Shown: positions 1 to 14,900, counted from the first letter of the stretch. The stretch: DNA of 64,000 nucleotides from Sinotaia quadrata (GCA_028829895.1 CM054179.1:41306617-41370616); one strand, 5' to 3'. Notes: generated by a model not told the origin, from the letters alone. Made by a program: numbers and translations.

Positions 1-375
1 TCAGTGGTCCAGGGGTGTTTGGCCCTTGTGCTGTTCTTTAAACTATTTATTAAATGTCAAGTTTTATTTTTACATTGTATAATGTTTTGCATTTCGAGTG
101 TTTTGGACTTTTTTGACACTGTATTATAAAGTTAATAAATTAATACTAATTTAGTAAATCACTAAATGGTTTTGTTTGAAGCATATCTCCCATAAATGAA
201 TCTCTTGCAGATCCTTACTGCTTTAGAGAGTGAACAAATTATTTTCTGCAGTTTTGTTCATAAATTTCAGTAGTAATCACATGCAGGTAACTGTACTTAT
301 AATTTAATATGTGGATTCTAATGGATGTTTCCTCATAAGTTCTCTCTGTGGTGTCATAGTATCCTTATGTGTATT

Positions 376-507
376 TTTCATTACATTCTGTCTATAGTTT
401 TACTATACTTATGGATATATTCAAGTATATTCTGTCTGTAGTATTACCATACTTTGTGAATATGTTTCATGACATTCTTTCTCTGGTTTCACCATACTGT
501 ATAGATA
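376..507 (+). repeat. Degenerate ~45-bp tandem repeat, 3 copies
   Basis: Three imperfect units share an attctgtctgtagt / ttaccatact core, beginning near 376, 420 and 465. The repeat accounts for the Phe/Tyr-rich 117-codon open frame here, which is not considered a gene. Confidence 0.6.
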
Positions 508-1137
508 CTAGTCACATCCATGGATTCTTTTCTTTTTCATTCTTCTTGATGTCAAGATATGTTTTCTTTATAGATCTTGTATTCCATTATGTTCTTTCTA
601 GTGTAATCAGATTGTACTTAATTGATTTTGGAAGGAAATCTGATATATCATCATCCAGCACTGTTTGGGGCACATGGATTAGCTGTAAATCATACACAAA
701 GATCTCCTTCCCTTTCCACTAGCTACATTACATTTATATTAATTATTAGAGATATATAAAAGTTCCTGCAGATTTCTCCCATTTATGATCTTCCCTTTCT
801 GTAAACCACCTAAGTTTTCACCTTTTTCTTCCAAGTATAAGTTAAGCTGTTGCTTTGTTGTCTGTAGGTCACTTGAGTTAAGGGAGTAAACTTTATTCTT
901 ACCATGAGGAAAAGAACGTTTCTGCATTTTTCTACTTAAATATTTGAAATTATTTTATTAATGTTTCTCTTCATTTTCACACATTTTTTGGATGCAATAT
1001 TTTCCTGTTTAAAAAAAAGTGTCCTCCATTTCTTTTTTAAACCATTTTGTGAATAATTTCTTACACTTTCTTTATATTATTTTCTCTTCACTAAGCATTT
1101 AATTATCTATGGTTGCAGTACCATTGCATAGTTATGT

Positions 1138-1300
1138 GACTGTATCTCTTTGTATAATATTAAATATGTATCCCTATCTATCTTGCAGTGACTGTATCTC
1201 TTCAAATAACATTAAATATGCATGCCTATCTGTCTTGCTGTAACTGTCTCTTTGTTTAATATTAAATATATGTGCCTATCTGTCTTGCTGTAACTGTATC
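1138..1300 (+). repeat. ~50-bp tandem repeat, about 3 copies
   Basis: Units of the form tgactgtatctctttg...atattaaatatg...cctatctgtcttgc recur at about 1138, 1189 and 1239, with roughly 80-90% similarity by eye. Confidence 0.8.
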
Positions 1301-1317
1301 TGTGATGCCAACGCCAC

Positions 1318-1890
1318 TTCGTTAATGAATATTATTATTAATTAATTAATCATCCAAAACTAATTACAAGTGATGAGAATCTTAATTTGTTTTATTATTG
1401 AACCTCCAGCAGACACCACTTGTCTCTCTCACTTGGCGGATATATGGGCGCTGTAAATGTTTTCTCTCTTCCACAACATTAAAGATAAACATTTACTGTC
1501 ACACTATTCCGTTGGTGGAAAACTTCTTACTAAAGGAGAAGACAAATCCATTTTTAATCTATATTTAGCGAGCCCCCATCCACCCACTTTCTTCTTCAAT
1601 ATAAGGTTACCAATATGCGTAAGAAGATCAGTAAATTTAACAATAAATTTATTAAATCAACAATCATATATACATATAAAAATACAATGAAATAGATTAC
1701 TTGACATAAATATTTCCATGAAACCATGTTCGAATAATTCCTATAATTCACAGTCATGTGCCTAAAATACAATTCAATAATATTGTCAATACATCACAGG
1801 ATAGTTCTTCTCAAAGAACAAAAAATAAGTTATTAGAGATAAGCAATAATAGTCTTTTACATAACCTGAATTAACTCTTTACCGGGCAGG
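1318..1890 (+). mobile_element. Dispersed repeat family A, copy 1
   Basis: It shares long similarity with 6780-7270 (same strand) and 10735-11315 (inverted). Shared landmarks are agtgatgagaatcttaattt, cagacaccact, cacttgg(c/t)ggatat, aaacttcttactaaaggaga and agcccccatccaccca. I saw no coding capacity or clear terminal inverted repeat. It is probably a non-autonomous transposon or part of a longer retroelement. Ends are approximate. Confidence 0.7.
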
Positions 1891-2729
1891 CATTTTCCTT
1901 TTTTTAATCTCTGTGCAGACAAGAATTTTTAGGATTTCAGTGAGATTTAGGGTTACTTTAGTAAAAACATTATATCTTAGGTATTAGTGCATATAATTCA
2001 ATGAAATAAAATGCAAAATGAAAGGAAATGAAAGCAGCTTTATTAATATCCTCAATTGAAGTATACTTTCAGGTGTTAAATTTGAATCCATGCATGAAAA
2101 TATATATTTACACAAAAAAACCAAAATGGTATAAAAAATAATAATTAATATTCTGTGAAATTTTGTTTAATTGAGCACTTTGTTGAAACATTACAAATGT
2201 GGGTTTTTTTAACCTATGCAGCCTTTGAATTATTGGGGCACAATATAATTATAGATACCAATACCTTTATCATTTTTTTTAATGAGGTGTTAATACATGA
2301 ATCGATTCAGACTTAAACTCAAGCTGTGTTTTCCTCTTTTTGCCAATGTCTTTGAGCAAGTTTCCTTGTTTTCTATGGTTCAGACTTGCATTACAATTCT
2401 GTATTATTATGCTAAATATGAAACAAATGAAGAAGAAATAATAAAAGAAATTACAACATAATTGACAGAGCAGATTCCTGGAACTATTTTGTATTCTGCT
2501 ATTCAGCAGACATGTAGCTGGAGTCGGAAACAAACAAAAGTGTATGCTGTTTTGTGGAAACATGTTTCTAGTCACTTAAAGATATTTGTATGCCCTCTAT
2601 GTACAGAGAGATGTGTGCAGTTTTTGTCAGATTTGTGAACATTTCTTATAGTGTCATAGCATTAAAACAGTCGCCAAGGAATATTCAAAGTTTTTATTTA
2701 TTTTTGTATGTGCATGTATCAAGCTTCAG

Positions 2730-2944
2730 CAGGGTTCCCGGTAGTTCCTGTCGCAGGACCTGCTCCTGGCAGTATCAATGCAGTGGTGCGTGACAATGTC
2801 AACATTCAGGTACACTCAACACAAACTACTCCAGCAGTTGTATCTGCACACACATGGACACCCCAACCCCCACCTGGGAGCGTGAGCCCATCCGAGAGTG
2901 TTCCTAGTCCCTCGTCATGCTCGGTTGGAATTGAGGGTAAAGAG
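2730..2944 (+). CDS. NAB: NAB exon: Pro/Ser/Thr-rich linker between NCD1 and NCD2
   Basis: The open frame reads PVVPVAGPAPGSINAVV and ends ...GIEGKE before a good donor (GAG|gtgagc) in phase 0. Two adjacent acceptors (CAG at 2729, CAG at 2732) are possible, a NAGNAG-type pair, so the start is uncertain by 3 nt. The sequence is low complexity and has no recognisable fold. The assignment rests on frame and phase continuity into the next exon and on the position of the linker in vertebrate NABs. The upstream polypyrimidine tract is T-rich. Confidence 0.75.
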
Positions 2945-5900
2945 GTGAGCCTTAATTGTTTTTGTTTTTTTTAATCAGCCGTGCTTTGTTGTTTGTATGT
3001 GTTTGTTTAAATTCTTTATCTTTCATGAAAATCTGTTTGTTTACCCTTTCATTTTTTGTTGTTGTCCACCTAGTCTTTAGTAAGTATTTAAAGTTTTGTT
3101 TTTATTTTTTCAGAAATCAGTTAAATGTTATTGATCCTTATTTTATTCATAACAAATGCTCAAAAGGCAAATGTCAAATGCAGTTTTGCTAAACAAACTT
3201 GTTGTAGGAACGAGGCAGTTCACCCTTGTTGCAACCCTTGCTGATGGATAACCAGATCAAGGCTATTGCTATGGCAGCAGCAAGCTTGGCTAAACAGCTT
3301 CCTTCTTTTGAACCTAAAGATCTGAATTCCAAGAAACTAATCAATCGGGAAATACAGGTTTGTTGACATTTATTGATGCTATTTACTCTTCAGGATACTC
3401 GTTTAAGGTGTCACTTTGCCTGAATTAATTTAGTTTGTCTCTTGTATTTTAAAAAAAAGAAATATTTATAACAAGAGACATTTAGGGTTTTTCTAATTAA
3501 AGCTGAAGACCTGTTTGAAAAGAGATTAAAAAAATATTTGAAAAAAATATTATTGATAAATATTGCACATTTGTTTTCTTCTTCAATTTAAACTATAATT
3601 AATTCTTTTTTCTTTACAAAATATTTTAAAATTAAAGTTATCTTTAGTTAACAGCTTTTAAAGAACATTATACTTTTCATCATCTCTCCATTTAAATACT
3701 ACACCCCACCCCACCCACCCCGATTTAATTAATTTTTATTTTGGCGATAATTTTATTGTTACCTTTATTACCTTTAAAAATATCATATTCATGTATGATT
3801 TTAATATATACTTTATTAATAAATTTAACTTTATTTCATTAATGCATATTTATGTTGTTTTTATTCCATAAAAAGTTTTCTTAACTAATTCATGGCTTTC
3901 CTTGTTAATTATGTATTATGTAATTAGTAATTGGTTGGGGTTTATTGTTGTGATTGTTTGATTTTATTTGATTTATAAGTATATAAATGTACCTGTTGGA
4001 GTGTTTATTTACTCTCTTCAAATTTACTGTATCCATTCACTCTATACACAAATTTATTTTGCCATTCTGATTTGAAATACATTTTCTTTTAAAATTCTTA
4101 ATATTATTATTTATATTATTCTTTGAGCACGTGTGAAATTTGTAGATTTATTGCTGTAAATAGAAGATATTTATTTATATTTTTATTTTTATTAATTAAA
4201 CGAGAAAATACTTTTTTGTTTTGTGTCCAGTTAACTTCAAGCATTTTTTATATTCCTGCTTTGTACATCATACAGGTTTGCCCTTTAAATAAAAATACCA
4301 TTAGCCAACCAGTATAGTTGAACAGTTGCAGAACGAAAGTTTTAACCTGAAATGTATATAATTACTTTGAATGTCTTTACATTGCTAAAAATAATTAATT
4401 AAATTGGGTTACTTGCAGTAAAAATAGAAACATTATTATTTTTGTGATGTATGGTTGAATGAATGCAACTATAAGTGTTGGTCTTTTGTGCCACACAGCT
4501 TTTGCACCCTTGAACTGAGTCACAAATTGACATGTTTAGTCACACACAAAAAGGTCAGATAAGTAGACAGGTAGATACTATTGGTGACTCTTCTACATTT
4601 CTTTGTGTAGTATCAGACTCATCAACAGGTGTAGACAGTTGGTAAAATGAACAGATAGACTGATAAATGAACTGGTGACTTTAATGATTAACCTGTTCAG
4701 TGGCAGGCTTATAGTTATTCTTGGCATTGGGCGGCTGCGTGTCAGATACTTTTACTGTTTACCGATAATTCAATGGGTCAGTGTACTAAAAATTAAAAGC
4801 AACTGCAGTTATCAAGAGATTTTAAAAATTTAAATTACTACCTATTATAGACATACTGAGGAATTTTAAAAGTGTTATTTTAAATTTATTTACTGTCACC
4901 AGATTTTTATTTTAAAAATGTAAACAAATGAAATCTGCTACTGACATGGCTTTACGAAAGAAAAAATGAGCAAGAAGTTCAAAATATTAAAAATTATGAT
5001 GAATACAAGGTTTCATATATATTCCCATCAAAAGAATAAGCCTTAAAAACATAGTAAGGAATTTTTAAAATATTATTTTTAATTTATTTACGATCGCCAG
5101 ATTGTTATTCGAAAAATGTAAACAAATGGAATCTGCTGCCTGACACGCTTTTAGAAAAGAAAAATAGCAAGAAGTAAATTTTTTTTAAAATTATGATGAA
5201 TACAACTTTTTTTAATTATTCCCATCAAAAGAATAAACCCTAAAAACTGAAAAAGTTTGAAAATTTTCACTTAGACAGCTCATGCTATGAAATCCATGCT
5301 GTGTGGTCAGACCAATCTGCTCCTAGTACCAGAAAGAAGTTCTTTCTGTCCCTTCATGTTTCAGTATTTAATATCCAATGGTAAAATTTATTACAGAATT
5401 GTCTCCTGAAGCCAAACACATTTTTAACTTGCCATCAGAAAAATCAGTATTTGAAAGTTGCCATGAATAACACACAAAATTCCACTAAAATTGGCTGCTG
5501 ACTTCTTGTGAAAGGGGTTGGTGGTTGTATGGTAACAGGCACCCTGGATCACCTGAGCTTCTATTTACAGCATCCAATGAAAAAAATTATAACAAATTAG
5601 CTGATGAAGTGAAGCACGTTTCCTTTACTCTGGTTATTTTTAGTGACTAGATTGCCGAGATTCAGTGAGCATAGTATTAGGATGAATACATCCTCCTGTC
5701 ACTCCTACTTGTGGGGTGTATTCTATCCCTGGAGCACCGAATGGGTTAACAAGCAATAAATTGAGATTACTGGTTTTGTTAAAGAGTTAATTGTTTTTAT
5801 TTAAGAGAAATTGATATTTACAAGTGACTCAATATATATACACATAATCTCTCTATATAAGCCATTGTATAGATAATACTACAACACTCAGAATTGTCTT

Positions 5901-8900
5901 TTGCTCTCTTGACTGAACACTGTGCCAAGAGTTGTTTTATAGAAGACTCCATACCTTCCAAAATATTATTATAGTTAAATGTGAAACTTTCCCTTAATGG
6001 AGGCTTCTAGATGGAACAGTCAGAGGATATCTTCTTAGGCAGAGCTGACAATTTAGGCTAGGTGACTGACATCTTTGTGAAGGATGAGCTAAATGGTGCT
6101 CATATAGTGATGATAGTTTGTAGCCTCGAGCCAAAGTGGTCCAAACAGGAGCCAGGCCCATCTGGGGCAGACACCTAGCTTCTGTGTACTCCTGAGTAGG
6201 AACCACTGTCAGATATATACAGTCGTTAGGCACCATCTCATGCAGAAGCAAAGTTCCTGTGTAGGCTTATGTAGGAACCACAGTAAAACATGTACAGTTT
6301 CATTTTAAGCGGTATACACTTTTTTTATCTTCGCACTTTAACTATTTGGTACTGTGTTGTATCCAGATTTCAGAGAACTACTGTTACTTCACTAGACAAG
6401 CAGGTCTGTAGCTACTCATTTAAAGGAACAGTAAAATATTTTTTTTAATGCTTATAAACAGCATTTTCTACAAGAAAAGTTATTCAAGATACAGTGTGCA
6501 AAATTTTGAAATGGATTTTAGGTGTGGTTTGCATCACAAAATAACCATCTTTTTCTCTGGAATTAAACTCAAGCTGGCATCATGCCTTAGTGTGTTTAAG
6601 GACCATTGTCATTTGCTCTGATTAGTTACAGATACCGATGAATTTGAAGTGCATTGATCACCAATATTCTTAACAAATTCTTAACTGAAGCATGTATGTC
6701 TGTAACGATCCTATCACTTGTGAAATCACTGTTCATTTGTTTCTTCTTAATATGTGTGGTGGGCATGACACTTACTTAATGAAATAATTATTATTATTAA
6801 TTAATCTTTCATAACCAATTAAAGTGATGAGAATCTTAATTTACTTTATTAAGATCTTCCAACAGACACCACTCGTCTCTCACTTGGTGGATATTTGGCA
6901 CTGTACAATTTTTGTCTAATTCACAACATAAAACATTTATAGTCACATAATGTTTCTGTGAGTGGAAAACTTCTTACTAAAGGAGAAGATAAATCTGATT
7001 TTATATTTAGCGACCTCCCATCCACCCACTTTCTTCTCCAACATAGATTTATCAGTATGCGTAAGAAGGTCAAGAAGTGAACAATCAAACATACATGTGG
7101 CAATTAGAATAAAATAGATCAGTTTCCACGAATAGAAATGGAGTTATTAGAGGTAGGTAATTTAAAGTCTTTTTTTTTTTTTTTTACATGATCTGGATTA
7201 AGTGTTGCTTCAACAGTCTTCACTTGCTTTTGCAACAATGTCACAATGTTCTTGTCAACACGTGTCTCCCATCACATGTGTGGAAAACACTGATGCCCTG
7301 TTACATTCTCGAATGAACTTCAGTGCTATCCTCACCATGTCAGTTCCTTCAAGCAGAACACGATGATTACAGTAATTCTGGCAACTTCAGTGTACTCTCC
7401 CAGTGTATCCAGCAAATACATCAAAGTGTATAGTGTACTCCTTATGCTTACACACTGCAATAGATGTTCCCCTGCCTTCACAGTTATGCAGATTTATGAC
7501 TGGTGAACACGTGATGGTTAACTGGGAACTTGAAAGTTGAAACTCAAAAGTGCAAGTGAAAGGCCACTTGTTCACTGCAAAATATAATTAAGAAGCAAAC
7601 CCAAGTTTCCTGTTTATCATAATATAACTCCATTCTATTTTACAATCCATTCTCATCTTACAATCTCCTGCAATGTGAAGCAACCATCATGTTATAAAAA
7701 AATGTCCATTTTAAATTATTTTTCTTTGAATACATGAGAAATTACTTACTTCATTGCAATTAGTAAGTAAAAATAATGTAACTTACAGAAATTATCTTTA
7801 ACATACTACCCTTTCTTAAAGAAAAACTGATTAATGTCCTAGCATAGTCTTAGTACAGTGACTTATGGTTTCAAGTCACATTTAAATACAAAGAAGCAGT
7901 GATTGTCATAAAAGTTTGTAGCACAGTCTAACTTCTGATATTATAGTGTGCTAACAAAAAATGTGATTAGTACAGTGACTTTATCAAGATAATCACATTT
8001 AACTGAACTAATGTTATACCAACAAAGAATTAAAATCATTCCTCTGTACAACAGTCACATATAATTAAAGAAAATAGCAGTCAAATGACTGCAACATTTG
8101 TATAACACAGGAACTTCTAGAAATATTAATTTAAAAGCATGAAGCAGCTATTGCACAAAGTAGATGTTTTTGCAGTAGCCATTAATTTGTCTAGAACCCT
8201 AGGTAAGCCACCTTATTGGAGATACTGAATGTGTAAATATTCTTCCATGTAGCCATTATAACAACTAAGAGAAATTAATTTGATAAATTAGAATATTCAT
8301 GTACTAAGGATTTTGCTGGCCTTGGGAAAGAAGAAAGATTGAAATGCAAGACCAAATTAAGTTTAATCAACTGGAAAGATCCAAATGAAATGACAATCCC
8401 TTGGTTTATGTATCATTGTCACCATTTATTAGATGTATTATATATCAATTAATCATAAATACATTCTTTCAATATTTTAAGTTCCACACACATCTTTAAC
8501 TCTAATTTTGCCCTAGCTATTTCATCCAGTCAAATGATTAAATTCTGTATGTATGCATGCTCTCAGCATGCCTTCTCAACTTTTTACTCTATAAGAAGAA
8601 ATGGAATCATTCCGGAATAAAACAATTGTCATGCAATAAAATGTGAGGTTTTTACGTTGAGAAATTTATGTTAATGACTGACAAAGTGCTGAAATCTATT
8701 CTTGCCAATATAATTATAAAGAAAATATTAAAATTGACTTTGGGGTACTCTTTAATCTTAGAGTCTCTTGTTAAGTCTAAGAAACAGTTTGTTTCAGGTT
8801 GCTGATCTGTCTTTCATTACTAGGAATAATACGAATATAAGTGTTAAAGAGAACAAGAGTTGTTGAGGAATTATGCTTATTACTTAGATAAATTATTTCA

Positions 8901-11900
8901 GACTAGTCATGCATTCATATATAAAAGGAAGGTGATATTTTATGTTACTGTGAATTGGTAGTCACTGTATGTATTTAGTAGTAACATATATTGGTAGTAA
9001 CTGTATGTGTTTAATAGTAATATACATTTGAATCATTTCAGATAGTTTATGCATGTATGTGTGTTTGGTATTTTTTTTTATTATGAGCAGCATGATACAA
9101 ACTTTTGTTTTAAACTGAAGACATGAATAACTGCTTAGATGGATCATTTTACATCTGGTCATGTTGTAATCAATGACTAGAGAGGTCTGCACATTTTTTT
9201 TTTTAAACTGTAAGCATGGATAACTATTTTAGAGGGATAAGGTTACCTACTACAGTACTAGAGAAGTGTATGGAGATCTGACTATTGAAAAGCAAAACTT
9301 GATTTAGAAATAAAGAGAAATTTAATAAAAAGTGCACATTGATTTAGGTGATTTAAGACTGTTGCGAATGCACTCACAGATTGTGTACAGTTACAGGTAA
9401 ATTTGCTTAACAGACTGCAAACAACTTAGATGTGTAAATACATGAAAAGTTATTGAACAGATTGCAAACACTGAGATATGTAAGTACAGGTAAAGTAACT
9501 GAACAGATTACAAAAAGCTGAGATATGTAGGTACAGGTAAAGTTACTGAACAGATTGCAAACAGCTGAGCTATATTTGTACAGGTACTTAAAAAGAATTT
9601 TGAGAAGCAGTATTATCACAGACTCTTAAATCTTTTATATGCCTGAAAGTAAAATCATTGATTATTGGAAACGGAAAGAAATATTTTATTTCTCTTTAAA
9701 ATAAAGAAGAAGCCAATTTCAGTTACACAGTTATTCATTCTCATTGTAATGTGATTTATGTTTTTGCATATTAGCAACTATGGCAGAGTAAATTTGCTGG
9801 TCCCTATTTTTTAAACTTAATTATTATATAGTTTGTTAAATGTCAGTGTGACATGACCTACTGCACATGATGATATTTTTGTAAGTACAGAGTTAAAATA
9901 ACAACTCAGATAGAGAATATGCTAGAGCTTGCTGATGTAGTCCAAACCAGTCCAGAGTGGAAGAGTAACTATCCAATAGTTTAAGGTTTACAAATAAAGA
10001 ACTAGCCAATGGGTAGAGACTAAAACTTTACCTGTTCAAGAATGTTCTATATTTTAATCACTTTGATTTTGATTCCAGTCATGAAAAAGTGATTGTTAGC
10101 TTAATGGTGAGTTAGGTGATTGAGAGAGAATGGATGTAGAAATAGTTCACACACTTTGCTATTGATATATTTGTAATTTATTGTAAAGATATATGAATAG
10201 ACTAGTATTTCTACAATTGTGAATTGTGGTACTTGTATGTAATGTTAAACTTTTGACAATGACATTTTTTCTAGTAGAAATACGTTTGTAATTGATTATG
10301 TTGTATTTATTATGTTGCATGGTTCTTTTGAGCTAATAAATACTGTTTCGGAATTGTAAGTTGAGAATGATTGTAAGAAAGAATGGAGAATAGAGATGAT
10401 TAAACTTGAAACTGGGTATTGCTCTCTGAGATGATGTACCAGAAAGAATCAAGCCATTTTTTGTGTCCCTTTCTTCTTGTGGTAGATTTGAAAATTTTCT
10501 GTCCTAGGGTGAGACAGTTGTGATGATTCACTGCACCCTGTTTGTGTATGTTAGTAAATGTGTCCGACTCCACTGTGGAACTTTATAGCAAAAGGAGTGC
10601 TAGAAATTCATTACTGTTACTGCCTACTCAAGAAACTAATATGGCAAACATGCACCTAGATTAGTCTTGAGGGATCTACAGTTTTAGAACATTCTACAAC
10701 ATGCTTAGCAGAGCATATGGAAGATTGTCTGTTCTATTGTGAACAACAAACTTGTGTGACATTGTTACGAAAGTGCAAGAAATACTATTGTGGCTTATGC
10801 ATTGAACGGGTTATATATAAACTTTTATCACATCACTCTATAACTCCATTTCTTCTATGATAAGAATAGTCCTGTGATTTATTTTTGATACTAATCTGAC
10901 CTCTGAATCATAAGACAGCTGAACATTGTTTCAAGGAATATTAGTGTCAAATAATCTTTTCATTGTATTTGTCAAATGTGTATCTGATTGTTGATTTAAT
11001 AAATTTAACCTTCTTGCACATATCATTAAACTGTATGATGGAATGATGGTGAGTGATGGGGGCTCATTAAATATAATTAAAGACGGATTTGTTACTCCTT
11101 TAGTAAGAAGTTTCAACCTATAAAAATATATTGTGTGACACTAACAGTAAAACATCTGTCTTATTGTTGTGGAAGAGAGAAGACTTTTACTACACCCATA
11201 TAATCCGCCAAGTTAGAGTGGTGTCTCTTGGGAAAATTACTAATGAACATAAATTAAGATTTCTCCATCACTTGTAATTAGTTATGGATGATTAATAATA
11301 ATCATAACCCCAGTAACAAAGGGGTGCACGTCATAACAACTGTAGCTGTCATCAGCCCCAGTAAATTGTAGTGTTTGGGAAAAATTGCATTATATACTGC
11401 TTACACTCTAAAACTTCAGTAAATTTATTTAACTTCAGAATTGCACTTTTTCAGCCATTTGCTGCTAGATACTATCAGGTTACTCTCAAGAGTAGTTAAT
11501 GAGAATTTTAGTGAAAGTTTCATGATTTAACTTCACAAGTACAGCTTTACTGCACCTTTATGCATTTCATTAAAAAATGTTTGGTAGAGTTAATTAGATC
11601 TGGTAATTGATTGCACAAACACTTTTTTCTTTCTTTTTTTTAAAATCTCCATGACATTAGAGGCATAGTTCTATCACATTTCACACCAAGTAATTTGAGA
11701 AATTGATTTATTATACTTTTAACTTGAAATTGCAAACCTCTCATGCATAGATGTCTGCAGTAACACCCAACAGATAGAGCACCTGTTTCTTGCTTAAGAA
11801 ATCGATCGAAGTGGGTTAGTGCCAAAAAAAAAAATTAAAGCATCTCTTAACTGCTCTTTAGCACCATGTTGGTCGACTTAGTGCTCAGTTGATGGGATGG

Positions 11901-14900
11901 TACTGTGGACAGGTCCTGTATGTATGCTACAGGACACAACATGCATTTAAAAACTGGAAAGAGGATGGATGCAACTTATTAGGCAAATTTACCCAGAAAA
12001 CACATGCTCTTTTCTTTCTTCTGGTATTATATTTCTCCTTTAGCAGAACTAGAATAATTTTCTAGGTCCTTGTGCATATCTGTAAATTCAGTAAACGTTG
12101 CATGAGAATATGAAGCTTTCAATTGGAAGACAGAAATATGCATCCACTGTCATGCATAAGTGAATTTCATGTATTATTCAGCAAATTAAGTACTACTTCA
12201 GCATAAACTGTTGTTATGCATGAGTGTCTTTCATGTATTATTCAGTACTACTTCAGCATATTTTGCTTTGTAGCATTGTTTCTCTATGACTTATCTTACG
12301 AACTGCCCTCCTACTGTCTTCAAGTTTGCATAAGTCAAGGATATGTGTAATCATACCACATTTGAAAATTATAATAATTTTTCTTGAACATTCTTTTAAA
12401 TCAAGCATTTTAATTTGTAAAAGCAGGAGTAACTGTCACAAAACTGTGAGGCTAAAATCAATAGAAAAATAATAGAAAATGAAGTTTCTTTTTATTTATT
12501 TTTTCCCTAAGTAAAGAAAAAAAAGGTACCCATAGTCATAGGATTTCAGTATTATGATTTTCTTAAAATGACTTTGTAATTATCAATGTATTTTATTTTT
12601 ATTATTATTAATTTAAAATATAAACATATAAATGGTTAAAACATATTATTTATTATATTACTTTATACTTTAACTGTAATTGAATTTAGTAATGGTTATA
12701 CTAATTTACACTGCTTGAGATTAATTCCTTCTTTTTATAAACTGTTTTAATCTTGGAGTGTACAAGATTGGGCTTTGCTTAATTCATGGTTGTTGTTGAT
12801 AATGAACTATAATCATACAGTAAATCTCATTCTTTTAATTTAACAGCTGATGATTTAAAGAGCAGTTAATCAATAAGATCTAAGCACTTAACAGTGTCAG
12901 TAAACAAAGTAAAATTAAATATGAACACTGCAGGAAAGGATTAATTGGCATTTGCTACCTTGGTTTGTTAGGTAAAAAAAAAAAAAATTCTAATGTGCCT
13001 GAAGAAGAAAGGATATTGAATCATATTATGAATGCAAAGAACTGCTCATCATATATATGTACGAAAACCTAGGAGAGGTTTTACATGTGAATATCTGCCC
13101 CATCCCCATTTTTTTAATTAACAATGAAACCACTGAGCTCACACAAAACTAAAAGTGTTTTAGTGATGTATTTAATTTCAGATCTTTGTATCACCTGCAA
13201 CTGTTTGCATACAGTTTACCTTTAATAAGCAAACAACTTTCATGTATGCATAAACACACACACACAGAGTTTTCTTTGACTCACTGCATTTAGAAATCTT
13301 GTAATTCATCCAACATCCACCATGTTGACAGTAACAAAAAGTTTACAAAATGCAAATCACAGAATGGCCAACATCTCAAGACAGCTTTGCAGAGAATTTC
13401 TGTTTATGCCCAGAAGTGGTATAATTTACGTTATTTGCTTTGTAGTTTTAGCATTTCCATAAAAGGCTTGATCATGCTATTGACTTTTTTCTTAACAAGG
13501 TCACGTCATCTCTATTAATCATGCAGTAATTAGATCATGTTTAATGTTGCATGCTTTGCACACTAAATTCAAAAGCCATTTAATACATAAAAGGGCACTG
13601 GGTCGAGAGTTTAAAAAAAATGGAGAAAAATAAGGGGGAAAATGCTATCTAAATAACTTATGACAACAAATTGGAAGATGAACAATTTTGATGGAATGAG
13701 TTTTTCAGACTTTATGTCCTGGTGACAAACGCATTATAGTTGTTTATGTTTCCTTGAAATATCAGGCAGCAAAGGCCTTTTTTTGTGGTTTATGTTGCTT
13801 TGTGTTCAGATGTGATCTTTCCAGAATTGTTTCTTTATTGCATAATTTTGGTTGGTTTTTTTTATTGAAATAATGTTAGGATGCTGGAAGAACAAGACTT
13901 ATTGTTAATGGTCTTTTTTGTTGTTTATTTTTATTTTTATTTTTTTTCTGCTTGCCATTCTCAATCTTTCCAGCAAAGGGCAGCCAAAACAATGTAGTGA
14001 AATGCTCAATCAATATACCCTTTCTCTTTCTACCATAGCTGCTGTGTTTTTTATAACTCTTTAACAAGCAGCTTTCTATCATGGCTCAGATATTCTAGTT
14101 AAAATATTTATGTTTGAAAATTTAGACTTAGACAAGAAAGAACCAGTCATGCAGGGAAAAGAGAAAGAGAAAAAATATCTTGTATGTTTGTTTTTTTTTG
14201 TTTTTTTTAAATTGAAAATCTTGTAAAAGTATAAAATTAAAAGTCTTAGAGAGATTTAATTTATGAAGACAACCGACCATAACCATTGGATGAACCACAC
14301 CCACCCCTAAGAAACAATATGTCATTGATTTTTAAGTTGCAAGACAGTCATTTTCTTATTTTATTTAATAAACCCATCTAAATTACTAATTTTATTTGTT
14401 ATTGTTTTGGGAGAATGACCCTTGAATAAAAATCCTGAAATGTTAGATTAATGCTATTAGTGAGAGCTTAAAAAGCTGAAACAATCTGAAAAACAGTCCT
14501 GTTTTTCTGTGCAGTATTCCACCAGCATAACATGATAGTTTGATTGAATTTGATCACAAGTCTTAGAATTATTTAAAAAAAACACATCTAAAGTTCTTAA
14601 CTAAAAAAATAAAGTATAAAAGTATCAGAAATGAACAACTGATGAGCAGGTATTTATAAAGATAAGTTTTATCTCACTGAAAAATATGTGATCTTGATAC
14701 TTGGTGTTATGTTATCTTTACCCATTAAATGTCTTCATTTTCAACCCTTACATGCTGCTTTTTACTATTCCAAGCTAAATCCTTTTCAGAGACTTTTGTT
14801 GCAATTGTCACCATTTTACACCACACATTCTAGTGTTATATTATACATTTTTACAACAGGCAAAATTAAAATGAGCCAGATATACACCCATTAAAATCTT

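Larger units (their letters stand above)
1..2729 (+). other. Probable NAB intron, no coding exon recognised
   Basis: AT-rich DNA upstream of the first recognised NAB exon. I searched the available frames for the NCD1 signature of NAB and did not find it, so this is best read as intron. It holds a 45-bp degenerate tandem repeat, a 50-bp tandem repeat and one copy of dispersed repeat family A. An isolated ttaactctttaccgggcagg at about 1874 resembles a piggyBac-type end, but I found no partner. Confidence 0.6.

Noticed and set aside
369..722. 117-codon Phe/Ser-rich frame near the window start
   Set aside because: Low-complexity, AT-driven and partly repeat-derived, without recognisable domain or splice context.
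1874..1900. Second piggyBac-type end (ttaactctttaccgggcagg)
   Set aside because: No matching inverted end and TTAA could be found nearby.
5994..6251. Antisense 85-codon frame
   Set aside because: Unusually balanced composition, but I recognise no family. Weak similarity around 53040-53090 hints at another dispersed repeat, too weak to call.
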